NCBI RefSeq assembly: GCF_018130955.1
Contig: NZ_JAFCJM010000049.1
Span: forward strand, 1-49,029
Length of the DNA stretch: 49,029 nt
Direction: 5' to 3'
Source of the DNA: Bradyrhizobium liaoningense
Lineage (GTDB): Bacteria; Pseudomonadota; Alphaproteobacteria; Rhizobiales; Xanthobacteraceae
In this document: positions 18,411-27,108 of the stretch, in pieces
Layout of the letters: the number at the start of each line of letters is the position of its first letter
How positions within the stretch are numbered: the stretch's first letter is position 1
Translations under genes and position numbers: made by a program
The notes under the pieces: generated by a model
Database searches by the model: none
Told to the model about the DNA's origin: nothing
What the model saw: the letters and a program-made list of their open reading frames with translations, nothing else

Positions 18411-21200
18411 ATGGATAGCGTCGCGACCGACCAAAAGCACGAGGTGGACGATCGTTTCGACAGCGCGCGGGTCACCGCCGCAGTCGATGCGCTCGCCGAG
18501 AAGCATGAGGGCCGAGAGGACGCGTTCCGCTCCGCGGTCGCGCAACTGCTCAAGGCCGAGCTGATCGCGGCGCGCGCGAAGGCGCAAGCGATCTTGCTCC
18601 GGGACCGCCACGGCCGGCACTGCGCCGAGCGGCTCTGCTTCGTGCAGGACGAGATCATCCGCATCCTGTTCTCGGCGGCGACCCGCCATCTCTACCGCTC
18701 GCCGATCCCGACCGGGGCCGAGCGCATGGCCGTGGTGGCAACCGGCGGCTATGGCCGCGGCCTGATGGCGCCGGAATCCGACATCGATCTCCTGTTCATC
18801 CTGCCCTACAAGCAGACCGCCTGGGGTGAGCAGGTCGCAGAGGCCATCCTCTATTGCCTCTGGGACATGGGATTGAAGGTCGGCCACGCCACGCGCTCGG
18901 TTGACGAATCGATCCGCCAGGCGCGCGGCGACATGACGATCCGCACCGCGATCCTGGAGACGCGCTTCCTCACCGGCGACCAGCCGCTCTATGACGAGCT
19001 GGTCGAGCGGTTCGACAAGGAAGTGGTGCAGGGCACCGCGTCGGAATTCGTCACCGCAAAGCTCGCCGAGCGCGAGGAGCGCCACCGCCGCGGCGGCCAG
19101 TCGCGCTACCTGGTCGAGCCGAACGTCAAGGACGGCAAGGGCGGCCTGCGCGATTTGCATACGCTGTTCTGGATCGCGAAATACGTCTACCGCGTGCGCG
19201 ACACCGACGAACTGGTCGAGCGCGGCGTGTTCGATGCGCAGGAGTATCGCACCTTCCGCCGCTGCGCGGATTTCCTCTGGTCGGTGCGCTGCAATCTGCA
19301 CTTCTTCTGCAACCGCGCCGAGGAGCGGCTGTCCTTCGACCTGCAGCGCGAGATCGCCGTGCGGCTCGGCTACACCTCGCATCCGGGCATGCAGGATGTC
19401 GAGCGCTTCATGAAGCACTACTTCCTGGTGGCGAAGGAGGTCGGCAACCTCACCGCCATCCTGTGCGCAAAACTGGAGGATCAGCAGGCCAAGCCCGCGC
19501 CGGTGCTGAGCCGGGTGATGGCGCGGCTGCGACCGAGCACCGTGAAGCGGCGCGTGCCCGACAGCGACGACTTCATCGTCGACAACAACCGCATCAACCT
19601 CGCCGCGCCCGACGTCTTCAAGCACGATCCGGTCAACCTGATCCGCATCTTCCGCCTGGCGCAGAAGAACAACCTCGCCTTCCATCCCGACGCGATGCGC
19701 ACCGTGACGCGCTCGCTCAACCTGATCAACGCGCAGCTTCGCGAGAACCCGGAAGCCAACCGTCTCTTCATGGAGATTTTGACCTCCAACGACGCGGAGA
19801 CCGTGCTGCGGCGGATGAACGAGACCGGCGTGCTCGGCCATTTCATCCGCGCCTTCGGCAAGATCGTCTCGATGATGCAGTTCAACATGTATCATCACTA
19901 TACGGTCGACGAGCATCTGATCCGCTGCATCGGTTTCCTCCAGGACATCGAGCGCGGCGGCATCGAGGAGTTTACGCTCGCCAGCGACCTCTTCCGCAAG
20001 ACCCGGCCCGAGCACCGGCCGGTGATCTACATCGCAACGCTGTTGCACGACGTCGCCAAGGGGCGGCCGGAGGATCACTCGATTGCGGGCGCCAAGGTGG
20101 CGCGCCGGCTCTGCCCGCGGCTCGGCTTCAGCCCGGCCGATACCGAGCTCGTGGCATGGCTGATCGAGGAGCACCTCACCATGTCCACGGTCGCGCAGTC
20201 GCGCGACCTCTCGGATCGCAAGACGATCGAGAATTTTGCCGCCGTGGTGCAGTCGGTCGAACAGATGAAGCTGCTCACCATCCTGACCACCGCCGACATC
20301 CGCGGCGTCGGCCCCGGCGTGTGGAACGGCTGGAAGGCGCAGCTTTTGCGCTCGCTCTATTACGAGACCGAGCCAGTGCTCACGGGCGGCTTCTCGGAGG
20401 TGGACCGCGGCAAGCGGCTCGCGGCGGCGCATGCCGAATTCCGCATGGCCTTTGCCGAATGGCCCAAGGACGAACTCGACGCCTATATCGGCCGACACTA
20501 TCCGGCCTATTGGCTCAAGGTCGAGCTGCCGCGAAAGATCCGCCACGCCCGCTTCGTGCGGTCGAGCGAGCAGGCCGGCCACAAGCTCGCGATCAATGTC
20601 GGCTTCGACGAGGTGCGCGGCGTCACCGAGCTCACGATTTTTGCCGCCGACCATCCCTGGCTGCTGTCGATCATCGCGGGCGCCTGCGCGTCAGCCGGCG
20701 CGAACATCGTCGACGCGCAGATCTACACCACGACGGACGGCCGCGCGCTCGACACCATCTCGATCTCCCGGGAATACGACCGCGACGAGGACGAGGGCCG
20801 GCGTGCCACGCGGATCGGCGAGATGATCGAGGACGTGCTCGAAGGCAAGCTGCGCCTGCCCGAAGTGGTGGCGCGACGCGCCGTGCGCAGCAAGGCGCGT
20901 CCGTTCGTGATCGAGCCGGAGGTGATCATCAACAACCAATGGTCCGACCGCTACACCGTGATCGAGGTTTCCGGCCTCGACCGGCCCGGCCTGCTCTACG
21001 AGCTGACCACCGGGCTCTCCAAGCTCAACCTCAACATTGCGTCGGCGCATGTCGCGACCTTCGGCGAGCGGGCACGCGACGTGTTCTACGTCACCGACCT
21101 GCTCGGCGCGCAGATCAACGCCCCGACGCGGCAAGCCGCGATCAAGAGCGCGCTGGTCCACGTGATCGCGGGCGAGAAGACAGTTCAGCCGGCGGCGTGA
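18411..21200 (+). CDS. glnD: bifunctional PII uridylyltransferase/uridylyl-removing enzyme
   Basis: A 929-residue nitrogen sensor. It uridylylates PII proteins (GlnB/GlnK) at low glutamine and removes UMP at high glutamine. The nucleotidyltransferase domain has GGYGRGLMAPESDIDLLF (from about 111). The HD hydrolase has LLHDVAKGRPEDHS (from about 544). Two C-terminal ACT domains sense glutamine, starting near 740 (ELTIFAADHPWLL) and 850 (VIEVSGLDRPGLLYEL). All four domains are complete. No Shine-Dalgarno precedes the ATG. The 252-bp divergent spacer to osmC includes an AT-rich stretch at about 18267-18299 that may serve a promoter; I see no clear NtrC or sigma54 site. Confidence 0.97.
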   Translation: MDSVATDQKHEVDDRFDSARVTAAVDALAEKHEGREDAFRSAVAQLLKAELIAARAKAQAILLRDRHGRHCAERLCFVQDEIIRILFSAATRHLYRSPIPTGAERMAVVATGGYGRGLMAPESDIDLLFILPYKQTAWGEQVAEAILYCLWDMGLKVGHATRSVDESIRQARGDMTIRTAILETRFLTGDQPLYDELVERFDKEVVQGTASEFVTAKLAEREERHRRGGQSRYLVEPNVKDGKGGLRDLHTLFWIAKYVYRVRDTDELVERGVFDAQEYRTFRRCADFLWSVRCNLHFFCNRAEERLSFDLQREIAVRLGYTSHPGMQDVERFMKHYFLVAKEVGNLTAILCAKLEDQQAKPAPVLSRVMARLRPSTVKRRVPDSDDFIVDNNRINLAAPDVFKHDPVNLIRIFRLAQKNNLAFHPDAMRTVTRSLNLINAQLRENPEANRLFMEILTSNDAETVLRRMNETGVLGHFIRAFGKIVSMMQFNMYHHYTVDEHLIRCIGFLQDIERGGIEEFTLASDLFRKTRPEHRPVIYIATLLHDVAKGRPEDHSIAGAKVARRLCPRLGFSPADTELVAWLIEEHLTMSTVAQSRDLSDRKTIENFAAVVQSVEQMKLLTILTTADIRGVGPGVWNGWKAQLLRSLYYETEPVLTGGFSEVDRGKRLAAAHAEFRMAFAEWPKDELDAYIGRHYPAYWLKVELPRKIRHARFVRSSEQAGHKLAINVGFDEVRGVTELTIFAADHPWLLSIIAGACASAGANIVDAQIYTTTDGRALDTISISREYDRDEDEGRRATRIGEMIEDVLEGKLRLPEVVARRAVRSKARPFVIEPEVIINNQWSDRYTVIEVSGLDRPGLLYELTTGLSKLNLNIASAHVATFGERARDVFYVTDLLGAQINAPTRQAAIKSALVHVIAGEKTVQPAA

Positions 21201-21208
21201 GGTTACTT

Positions 21209-21336
21209 CGTCATTCCGGGGCGCCGCGCAGCGGCGAGCCCGGAATCCATCTCACCACAAACACCGCGGATAAATGGATCCTCAGATGCGCAATTGCGCA
21301 TCATAGCTCGCGACTTCGTCGCGCCCCGGAATGACG
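21209..21336. repeat. palindromic intergenic element, CGTCATTCCGGGG family, copy A
   Basis: A 128-bp element with ends CGTCATTCCGGGGCG and CGCCCCGGAATGACG lies between convergent glnD and ogt. Internal features are GATGCGCAATTGCGCATC and GGGGCGCCGCGCAGCGGCG-like stems. The same family recurs at 23941-24045, and shorter relatives sit at 34280-34318 and 39606-39648. Confidence 0.87.
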
Positions 21337-21363
21337 AGGAGGAGAGACAGGCGCTCGCGTCCT

Positions 21364-21894
21364 CTAAACCTCCACGCCCTCATGCCTGAGCAGCCAGCGC
21401 TTGCGCTCAAGGCCACCGCCGTATTTCACCAGCGAACCATCGGCGCCGATCAGGCGATGACAAGGCAGCACCACGCTGATCGGGTTGGAGCCGTTGGCAT
21501 GGCCGACAGCACGCACCGCCCTGGGTACGTCGAGCCGCGCGGCGAGTGCGGCGTAGCTCATGGTGGTCCCGACGGGAATCTTGGCGAGCGCGGTCCAGAC
21601 CTTGCGCTGGAATGGCGTGCCGGCGACGCGCCATGCGATCGCCTTGAGCTGCGCGAGATCGTCGTCGAAATAGCCTGACAGCGCGGCGCGTAGTGCGGAC
21701 GGTGCGCGCTGCGTGTGCAAATCGACAGCGCCATGCTGCAGGCGCAACAGCTCGCGCATCCGATGCTCGTAGTCCTCCCAGTCGAGCGCACACAGCACGC
21801 CATCGGCATCGGTGACGAGCAAGACGGTGCCGATCGGCGTCTTCAACCGGCCGAGACCAAAACGTTCGGAAGAATCAGTGAAGCGTGCAGGCAT
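21364..21894 (-). CDS. ogt: methylated-DNA--[protein]-cysteine S-methyltransferase
   Basis: A 176-residue suicidal repair enzyme that takes O6-alkyl groups from guanine onto its own cysteine. The acceptor is Cys145 in VVLPCHRLIG. Upstream are GTTMSYAALAARLDVPRAVRAVGHANGSNP, shown here as the region 109-138, which forms the helix-turn-helix and arginine finger. The N-terminal ribonuclease-like domain is present and no AdaA-type metal domain occurs, so it is Ogt-like. I chose the ATG at 21894 because earlier in-frame codons run into the divergent DUF1304 gene and lack family sequence. The ribosome site is weak. Confidence 0.92.
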   Translation of the reverse strand: MPARFTDSSERFGLGRLKTPIGTVLLVTDADGVLCALDWEDYEHRMRELLRLQHGAVDLHTQRAPSALRAALSGYFDDDLAQLKAIAWRVAGTPFQRKVWTALAKIPVGTTMSYAALAARLDVPRAVRAVGHANGSNPISVVLPCHRLIGADGSLVKYGGGLERKRWLLRHEGVEV

Positions 21895-21997
21895 CGGGAC
21901 ATCAGCGAAAGCGACGGACGGTCGCACTTTCCATCGCGCGCGTGCTATCGTCCACCCGAAACCTGATCCGTCTGATAATTCGTCGTTGGGGGACACA

Positions 21998-22360
21998 TTG
22001 ATCTGGATCGCCAATCTTCTTGTTGCACTCGTCGCAGCCCTGCACGTCTTCTTTCTGATCCTCGAGATGTTCCTCTGGACCAAGCCGCTCGGCCTCAAGG
22101 TATTTCGCCAGACACCGGAGAAGGCCGAAATTTCCAAGGTGCTCGCCGCCAATCAGGGGCTCTATAACGGCTTCCTGGCAGCCGGCCTCGTCTGGGGCCT
22201 CGTCCACGGCAATCCGGCCTTCGCATTCCAGATCAAGGCATTCTTCCTGCTGTGCGTGATCGTGGCGGGCCTCTATGGCGCAGCGACCGTGAGCAGGCGG
22301 ATCCTGTTCGTGCAGGCGCTGCCGGCAGCAATTGCGCTCATCGCACTGTATTTCGCCTGA
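21998..22360 (+). CDS. DUF1304 family membrane protein
   Basis: A 120-residue four-helix inner-membrane protein of the DUF1304 family, with function unknown. Visible family features are ALHVFFLILEMFLW near residue 15, an NQGLYNGFLAAG segment in the middle and IVAGLYGAATVSRRILFVQ near the C-terminus. The start is a TTG at 21998 preceded by GGGGGA. It places the first helix directly after the initiator and gives the usual family length. Earlier in-frame codons would overlap ogt and add about 60 unrelated residues. It is divergent from ogt with a 103-bp spacer. Confidence 0.85.
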   Translation: MIWIANLLVALVAALHVFFLILEMFLWTKPLGLKVFRQTPEKAEISKVLAANQGLYNGFLAAGLVWGLVHGNPAFAFQIKAFFLLCVIVAGLYGAATVSRRILFVQALPAAIALIALYFA

Positions 22361-22429
22361 GGCGCGTCGACACGACGTCGCGATCCTTGCACAGTGCCTG
22401 ACCTTCCTCCACAATCTTCGACCGCGATG

Positions 22430-22440
22430 GCAACCGTTGC
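22430..22440. promoter_or_regulatory. small palindrome GCAACCGTTGC
   Basis: GCAAC-C-GTTGC is a perfect 11-base inverted repeat about 60 bp upstream of the micro-ORF start. It could be half of an operator for the binding-protein gene. It does not fit the sigma54 spacing, because GG and GC are only eight bases apart rather than ten. Confidence 0.25.
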
Positions 22441-22493
22441 AATCAGCGGGATAAAGACCATCGGCAAAATTCCGTCAGGAGGAAGATCCCAAG

Positions 22494-22571
22494 ATGAACA
22501 GGAACCGTGGAGCCTTCTTGGCCGTAACGACGGCGCTCGCCTTCGGCCTCTCCGCGTCACCGTGCGACTAA
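22494..22571 (+). CDS. 25-codon signal-peptide-like ORF (leader or gene remnant)
   Basis: ATG at 22494 is preceded by AGGAGGA (22477-22483), nearly the ideal ribosome site at good spacing. The product MNRNRGAFLAVTTALAFGLS followed by ASPCD has a basic start, a hydrophobic core and an Ala/Ser end, so it looks like a Sec signal peptide and nothing more. The next gene's product starts with a similar signal peptide (MRNRVLHLVTGTALALGLSV). Most likely this is the 5' remnant of a paralogous binding-protein gene whose body was deleted. A regulatory leader peptide is the alternative. No experimental support. Confidence 0.45.
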   Translation: MNRNRGAFLAVTTALAFGLSASPCD

Positions 22572-22704
22572 AGTCGCCGCCCTGCCCGACCAGCCACCTT
22601 GCATCGCAGCAACCACTCCTCCACTATCACGCCAGCGATGACGTCCGCCGAGCCGCAGCAGCCGGCCGGACAGATCATCGGCGATAACAAACGAGGAAAT
22701 TGCG

Positions 22705-23931
22705 ATGAGGAACAGAGTTTTGCATCTGGTGACCGGCACGGCGCTGGCCTTGGGGCTGTCGGTCTCGGCAGCCAGTGCCCAGAAGAAATATGACCCGGGC
22801 GCCAGCGACACCGAGATCAAGATTGGCCAGACCAACCCGTTCAGCGGACCCGCTTCGGCCTATGCCACGATCGGCAAGACCCAGGCTGCCTATATGAAGA
22901 TGATCAACGATCAGGGCGGCATCAACGGCCGCAAGATCAACCTCATCCAGTATGACGACGCCTACTCGCCGCCCAAGGCGGTCGAGCAGGTTCGCAAGCT
23001 GGTCGAGAGCGACGAGGTGCTGCTCACCTTCCAGCTGCTCGGCACGCCGTCGAATGCCGCCGTGCAGAAATATCTCAACGCCAAGAAGGTGCCGCAGCTC
23101 TTCGCGGCGACCGGCGCCTCGAAGTTCACCGACCCGAAGAACTTCCCGTGGACGATGGGCTTCAATCCGAACTACTTCGTCGAGGGCCGCATCTACGGCC
23201 AGTACATCATCAAGGAGTACCCGAACGCCAAGATCGGCATTCTCTATCAGAACGACGACCTTGGAAAAGACTACCTGAACGGCATCAAGGCCGGCCTCGG
23301 CGACAAGGCGGCGAAGATGATCGTGGCGGAAGCTTCCTACGAAGTCTCCGACCCGACCATCGATTCGCAGGTCCTCAAGATCAAGGACGCGGGCGCGGAC
23401 CTGTTCTTCTCGGCGACCACGCCGAAGCAGGCGGCGCAGGCGATCAAGAAGATCAACGAACTGGCGTGGAAGCCGGTGCACATCCTCGACATCAACGCCA
23501 CCTCGGTCGGCGCCGTGATGAAGCCGGCAGGCCTCGAAGCCTCCAAGGGCGTGATCAGCGTCAACTACGGCAAGGACCCGCTCGATCCGACCTGGAAGGA
23601 CGATCCGAGCATGAAGAAGTACTTCGAGTTCATGGCCAAGTACTATCCCGATGGCGACAAGGACTCGAGCTTCAACTCCTATGGCTACATGACCTCGCAG
23701 TTGATGGTCTATGTGCTGCAGAAGTGCGGCGACGATCTCACCCGCGAGAACGTCATGAAGGTGGCAACCAGCCTCAAGAACGTTCAGCTCGATCTGCTGC
23801 TGCCGGGCATCACGGTCAATACCTCGCCGACCGACTATCGCGTCAACAAGCAGTTGCAGATGATGAAGTTCAACGGCGAGCGCTGGGAGCTCTTTGGCCC
23901 GATCCTGGAGGACGCGGGTCCGGCGGGTTAG
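22705..23931 (+). CDS. branched-chain amino-acid-type ABC transporter substrate-binding protein
   Basis: A 408-residue periplasmic protein with a Sec signal peptide, likely cleaved after Ala25 (SAASA|QKK). The mature protein is a type I periplasmic-binding (LivK-like, Peripla_BP_6) fold starting YDPGASDTEIKIGQTNPFSG. In rhizobia many paralogues bind amino acids, urea, aromatic acids or other small molecules; the ligand is not deducible. No permease or ATPase genes adjoin it, so it is an orphan that must share a membrane complex encoded elsewhere. GAGGAA precedes the ATG. A signal-peptide-like micro-ORF lies 133 bp upstream. Confidence 0.93.
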   Translation: MRNRVLHLVTGTALALGLSVSAASAQKKYDPGASDTEIKIGQTNPFSGPASAYATIGKTQAAYMKMINDQGGINGRKINLIQYDDAYSPPKAVEQVRKLVESDEVLLTFQLLGTPSNAAVQKYLNAKKVPQLFAATGASKFTDPKNFPWTMGFNPNYFVEGRIYGQYIIKEYPNAKIGILYQNDDLGKDYLNGIKAGLGDKAAKMIVAEASYEVSDPTIDSQVLKIKDAGADLFFSATTPKQAAQAIKKINELAWKPVHILDINATSVGAVMKPAGLEASKGVISVNYGKDPLDPTWKDDPSMKKYFEFMAKYYPDGDKDSSFNSYGYMTSQLMVYVLQKCGDDLTRENVMKVATSLKNVQLDLLLPGITVNTSPTDYRVNKQLQMMKFNGERWELFGPILEDAGPAG

Positions 23932-23940
23932 TCGTCACTC

Positions 23941-24045
23941 CGTCATTCCGGGATGGCGCGTAAGCGCCAGACCCGGAATCTCGAGATTCCCCATTGCGCA
24001 ATTGCGCAATGGGGTTCGATGCTTTCGCATCGCCCCGGAATGACG
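23941..24045. repeat. palindromic intergenic element, CGTCATTCCGGG family, copy B
   Basis: A 105-bp element with ends CGTCATTCCGGGATGGCGC and GCCCCGGAATGACG lies between the convergent binding-protein and DUF1330 genes. Its centre holds the perfect palindrome CCCCATTGCGCAATTGCGCAATGGGG nested in segments, seen as CCATTGCGCAAT followed by its complement. Confidence 0.87.
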
Positions 24046-24048
24046 ATG

Positions 24049-24474
24049 TTAGGCCGGCACCTCGCCAAAATTCTTGCCGACCGGCAGCACGGCGTGGCGG
24101 ATCAGCCGCGAATCTTCCACCGCGGCCTGGCGGTGCTTGACCGCCTCGCGATAGACGGGGTCGCGGATCATTTCGACGAAGGCGGCGACGCTTGGGTATT
24201 CGGCGATGAAGCAATGGTCCCAGCGCTCCTCACTTGGGCCGATCAGCATCAGCTCGAAACGGCCCTGCCAGACGATGCGGCCGCCGAGGCGCTCGAACAC
24301 CGGGCCGCTCTCGCGGCCATAGGCGGCATAGGCTTCCGCGCCGGAAGCTTTCCGGCCATCGGGATAAGCGGCCTGCTTCCGCAGCCGGACCAGATTAAGC
24401 ATGTGGATCGGGCCGGGGCGGTCGTTCTCCCGGAATTGCGCAAAAACGTCCTTGGTCGGATCGATATGGCCCAT
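24049..24474 (-). CDS. DUF1330 family protein
   Basis: A 141-residue cytosolic protein of the DUF1330 group, a dimeric alpha-beta barrel related to ABM-type proteins. Family features are PIHMLNLVRLRKQA near residue 21, AYAAYGRESGPVFERLGGRIVW in the middle, and WDHCFIAEYPSVAAFVEMI followed by DPVYREAVKHRQAAVEDSRL. The function of the family is unknown. AGAGGA lies upstream of the ATG, confirming the start. It is divergent from the penicillin-binding protein gene and ends 4 bp from a palindromic element. Confidence 0.88.
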   Translation of the reverse strand: MGHIDPTKDVFAQFRENDRPGPIHMLNLVRLRKQAAYPDGRKASGAEAYAAYGRESGPVFERLGGRIVWQGRFELMLIGPSEERWDHCFIAEYPSVAAFVEMIRDPVYREAVKHRQAAVEDSRLIRHAVLPVGKNFGEVPA

Positions 24475-24621
24475 GCGGATTTCCTCTTCTTTTTGATGCG
24501 CCGATCCTAGCGCGATGGAACCGCCGCCGCAGCTCCTAATGCCGCGTTAAGCTTTGCGTAACCGGGCCTTAAACAGCCATCGCTAGCGTGCAGCGGGGCA
24601 GGCTGACCGGGCGTTTTGCGT

Positions 24622-26826
24622 ATGGCGTGGACGAAGAAAAAAGGCGGTGGACGCAAGGAGCCGCTCTTCGGTCTGCCTGCGGCGCTGGCCGATCTGCGCC
24701 TGACCGCCGCCGACCGCATCCCCAACGCCGAAGACAAGCCCAGGAAATCTACCAGCCAATCGTCCGCCAAGCGCAAGAGCGACGATCCCGGCAGCGAGCC
24801 ACCGCGCGAGCGAAAACCAGCACCGAGCCGCAGCGGCTCGAAACGCCGGTCGAAGTCGCGCCTGCGCGCCGGCATCGGCCGCCTGGTCTACTGGGGCGCA
24901 GTGCTCGGCCTCTGGGGCGCGATCGCCGTGATCGGCGTCGTGATCTGGGTCGGCGCGCATCTGCCGCCGCTGCAGTCCCTGGAAATCCCCAAACGGCCGC
25001 CGACCATCCAGATCGTCGGCATCGACGGCAGCGTGCTGGCCCAGCGCGGCGAGATGGCCGGCGCCAATGTCGCGCTGAAGGATTTGCCGCCCTACTTGCC
25101 GAAAGCGTTTATCGCCATCGAGGACCGCCGCTTCTATTCGCATTTCGGCATCGACCCGGTCGGCATCGCACGCGCGCTCGTCACCAACGTCATGCATCGT
25201 GGCGTCTCGCAGGGCGGCTCGACGCTGACGCAGCAGCTCGCCAAAAACCTGTTCCTGACCCAGGAGCGCACGATGCAGCGCAAGCTGCAGGAGGCCGAGC
25301 TCGCGCTCTGGCTGGAGCGCAAGCATTCCAAGAACGAGATCCTCGAGCTCTATCTCAACCGCGTCTATTTCGGCTCCGGCGCCTATGGCGTCGAGGCCGC
25401 CGCGCAGCGCTATTTTGGCAAGTCGGCCAAGAACGTCACGATTGCGGAAGCCGCGATGCTCGCCGGTCTCGTCAAATCGCCGTCGCGCCTCGCGCCGAAC
25501 CGCAATCCCGAAGGTGCCGAGCAGCGGGCGCAAGTCGTGCTGGCGGCGATGGCGGACGCAAAGTTCATCACGGAAGCGCAGGCCCAAGCCTCGATCGGCC
25601 ATCCCTCCTACAATGTGAAGCCGGCCGGCGCCGGCACCGTCAACTACGTCGCCGACTGGATCGGCGAGGTCCTGGACGATCTCGTCGGCCAGATCGACCA
25701 GAGCATCGTGGTTCAGACCACGATCGATCCAAAGCTCCAGAGCGTGGCGGAGGCCGCCATCATCGACGAGCTCGCCGCCAAGAGCGTGAAGTTCAATGTC
25801 AGCCAGGGCGCGCTGGTGGCGATGACGCCCGACGGCGCCGTGCGTGCCTTGGTCGGCGGCCGAAACTATGCGGAGAGCCAGTATAACCGCGCCGTCACCG
25901 CGAAACGGCAGCCGGGCTCCTCGTTCAAGCCGTTCGTCTATCTGACCGCGATCGAGCAGGGGCTGACGCCCGATACCATCCGCCAGGATGCGCCGATCGA
26001 AGTGAAGGGCTGGCGGCCCGAGAACTACACCCACGAATACTTTGGCGCGGTGACGCTGACGCAGGCGCTCGCGATGTCGCTCAACACGGTCGCGATCCGC
26101 CTCGGCCTCGAGGTCGGGCCGAAGAACGTGGTGCGTACCGCGCACCGGCTCGGCATCTCCTCAAAGCTCGAGCCCAATGCCTCGATCGCGCTCGGCACCT
26201 CGGAAGTCTCTGTCGTCGAGCTGGTCGGCGCCTATGCGCCGTTCGCCAATGGCGGGCTCGCGGTGTCGCCGCATGTGGTGACGCGGATCAAGACCCAGGA
26301 CGGCAAGCTGCTCTACATGCGCCAGCCTGAGGAGCGCAATCAGGTGATCGAGCCGCGCGCGGTTGCGATGATGAACAGCATGATGCGGGAGACGCTGATC
26401 TCCGGCACCGCGAAGAAGGCTGATATCCCCGGCTGGCCGGCCGCCGGCAAGACCGGCACCAGCCAGGATTACCGCGACGCCTGGTTCATCGGCTATACGG
26501 CCAACCTCGTCACCGGCGTCTGGCTCGGCAATGACGACAACTCGCCGACCAAGAAGGCGACCGGCGGCGGCCTGCCGGTGGAAGTATGGACCCGCTTCAT
26601 GCGCACGGCCCATGAGGGAGTGCCGGTCGCGGCCTTGCCGAACGTGCAAGGCGGCTGGGGCCTGTCGAACCTCGCGCAGGCGGCCTCGCAAGTCTCCGCG
26701 CCCACGCCATCAGCGCCGGTCAGTGGCGGCTACCGTCCCTCGCCGACCCGCACCAATGTGCGGCCGGAGCCGGCCGCAGGCCTCGATGGCTGGCTGATGG
26801 ACCGGCTGTTCGGCGGAAACAGATAG
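24622..26826 (+). CDS. class A penicillin-binding protein (PBP1A type)
   Basis: A 734-residue bifunctional peptidoglycan synthase. A long basic, low-complexity cytoplasmic tail (1-85) precedes one membrane helix (about 90-112). The GT51 glycosyltransferase has Glu167 in AIEDRRFYSHFGID, QGGSTLTQQLAKNLF (from 197) and ELYLNRVYFGSGAYG. The transpeptidase has SSFK (Ser433, Lys436), SLN (486-488) and KTGTS (from Lys610). The C-terminus is Pro/Ser-rich. I chose the ATG at 24622 over an in-frame TTG at 24616; there is no strong Shine-Dalgarno. All catalytic motifs are intact. The long charged tail may serve interaction with cytoskeletal partners; that is inference. Confidence 0.93.
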   Translation: MAWTKKKGGGRKEPLFGLPAALADLRLTAADRIPNAEDKPRKSTSQSSAKRKSDDPGSEPPRERKPAPSRSGSKRRSKSRLRAGIGRLVYWGAVLGLWGAIAVIGVVIWVGAHLPPLQSLEIPKRPPTIQIVGIDGSVLAQRGEMAGANVALKDLPPYLPKAFIAIEDRRFYSHFGIDPVGIARALVTNVMHRGVSQGGSTLTQQLAKNLFLTQERTMQRKLQEAELALWLERKHSKNEILELYLNRVYFGSGAYGVEAAAQRYFGKSAKNVTIAEAAMLAGLVKSPSRLAPNRNPEGAEQRAQVVLAAMADAKFITEAQAQASIGHPSYNVKPAGAGTVNYVADWIGEVLDDLVGQIDQSIVVQTTIDPKLQSVAEAAIIDELAAKSVKFNVSQGALVAMTPDGAVRALVGGRNYAESQYNRAVTAKRQPGSSFKPFVYLTAIEQGLTPDTIRQDAPIEVKGWRPENYTHEYFGAVTLTQALAMSLNTVAIRLGLEVGPKNVVRTAHRLGISSKLEPNASIALGTSEVSVVELVGAYAPFANGGLAVSPHVVTRIKTQDGKLLYMRQPEERNQVIEPRAVAMMNSMMRETLISGTAKKADIPGWPAAGKTGTSQDYRDAWFIGYTANLVTGVWLGNDDNSPTKKATGGGLPVEVWTRFMRTAHEGVPVAALPNVQGGWGLSNLAQAASQVSAPTPSAPVSGGYRPSPTRTNVRPEPAAGLDGWLMDRLFGGNR

Positions 26827-26978
26827 CGGCCTGAAGCGCGCCGAAACCGGGCCTCCAATAAAAAAGCTCGAAAACAACCCCATGCAAAGTAGCCGGTGGT
26901 TTTCGGCGTGAAGCGCGGTGGATTTCGACGAAGCAATTGAGAGGTCAGGGCAAACGCTGACATTGCCGCAAATTCGAC

Positions 26979-27080
26979 TGTCATTCCCCGCGAAAGCGGG
27001 GAATCCAGTACGCCGCGGCTTATCCGTATCGCGTCACGGCCTCTGGAATACTGGATCGCCCGCCTTCGCGGGCGATGACG
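26979..27080. repeat. palindromic intergenic element, TGTCAT...ATGACG family, copy B
   Basis: A 102-bp element with ends TGTCATTCCCCGCG and CGCGGGCGATGACG lies between the convergent PBP and zinc-protease genes. It shares the core ATCCAGTACGCCGCGGCTT and TCTGGAATACT with 6341-6454. The remaining 26827-26978 shows no gene. Confidence 0.86.
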
Positions 27081-27108
27081 GCGTCAATTGTGGCTGGCAA
27101 CGAAAGAG

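Larger units (their letters stand above)
22361..22704. other. 344-bp spacer upstream of the binding-protein gene
   Basis: This stretch holds an odd palindrome (22430-22440), a well-initiated 25-codon ORF (22494-22571), about 115 bp without recognisable function, and the ribosome site GAGGAAATT of the downstream binding-protein gene. There is no palindromic repeat element. The structure suggests a leader region or the scar of a deleted gene. Confidence 0.5.

Noticed and set aside
18393..20654. 753-codon open frame antisense to glnD
   Set aside because: It lies wholly opposite a complete GlnD with all four domains. Its product is Arg/Asp/His-rich and of no family, the usual mirror image of GC-rich codon use.
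22428..22441. sigma54-like promoter TGGCA...TTGCA
   Set aside because: The GG and GC are eight bases apart, whereas sigma54 needs ten. The sequence is better described as an odd palindrome.
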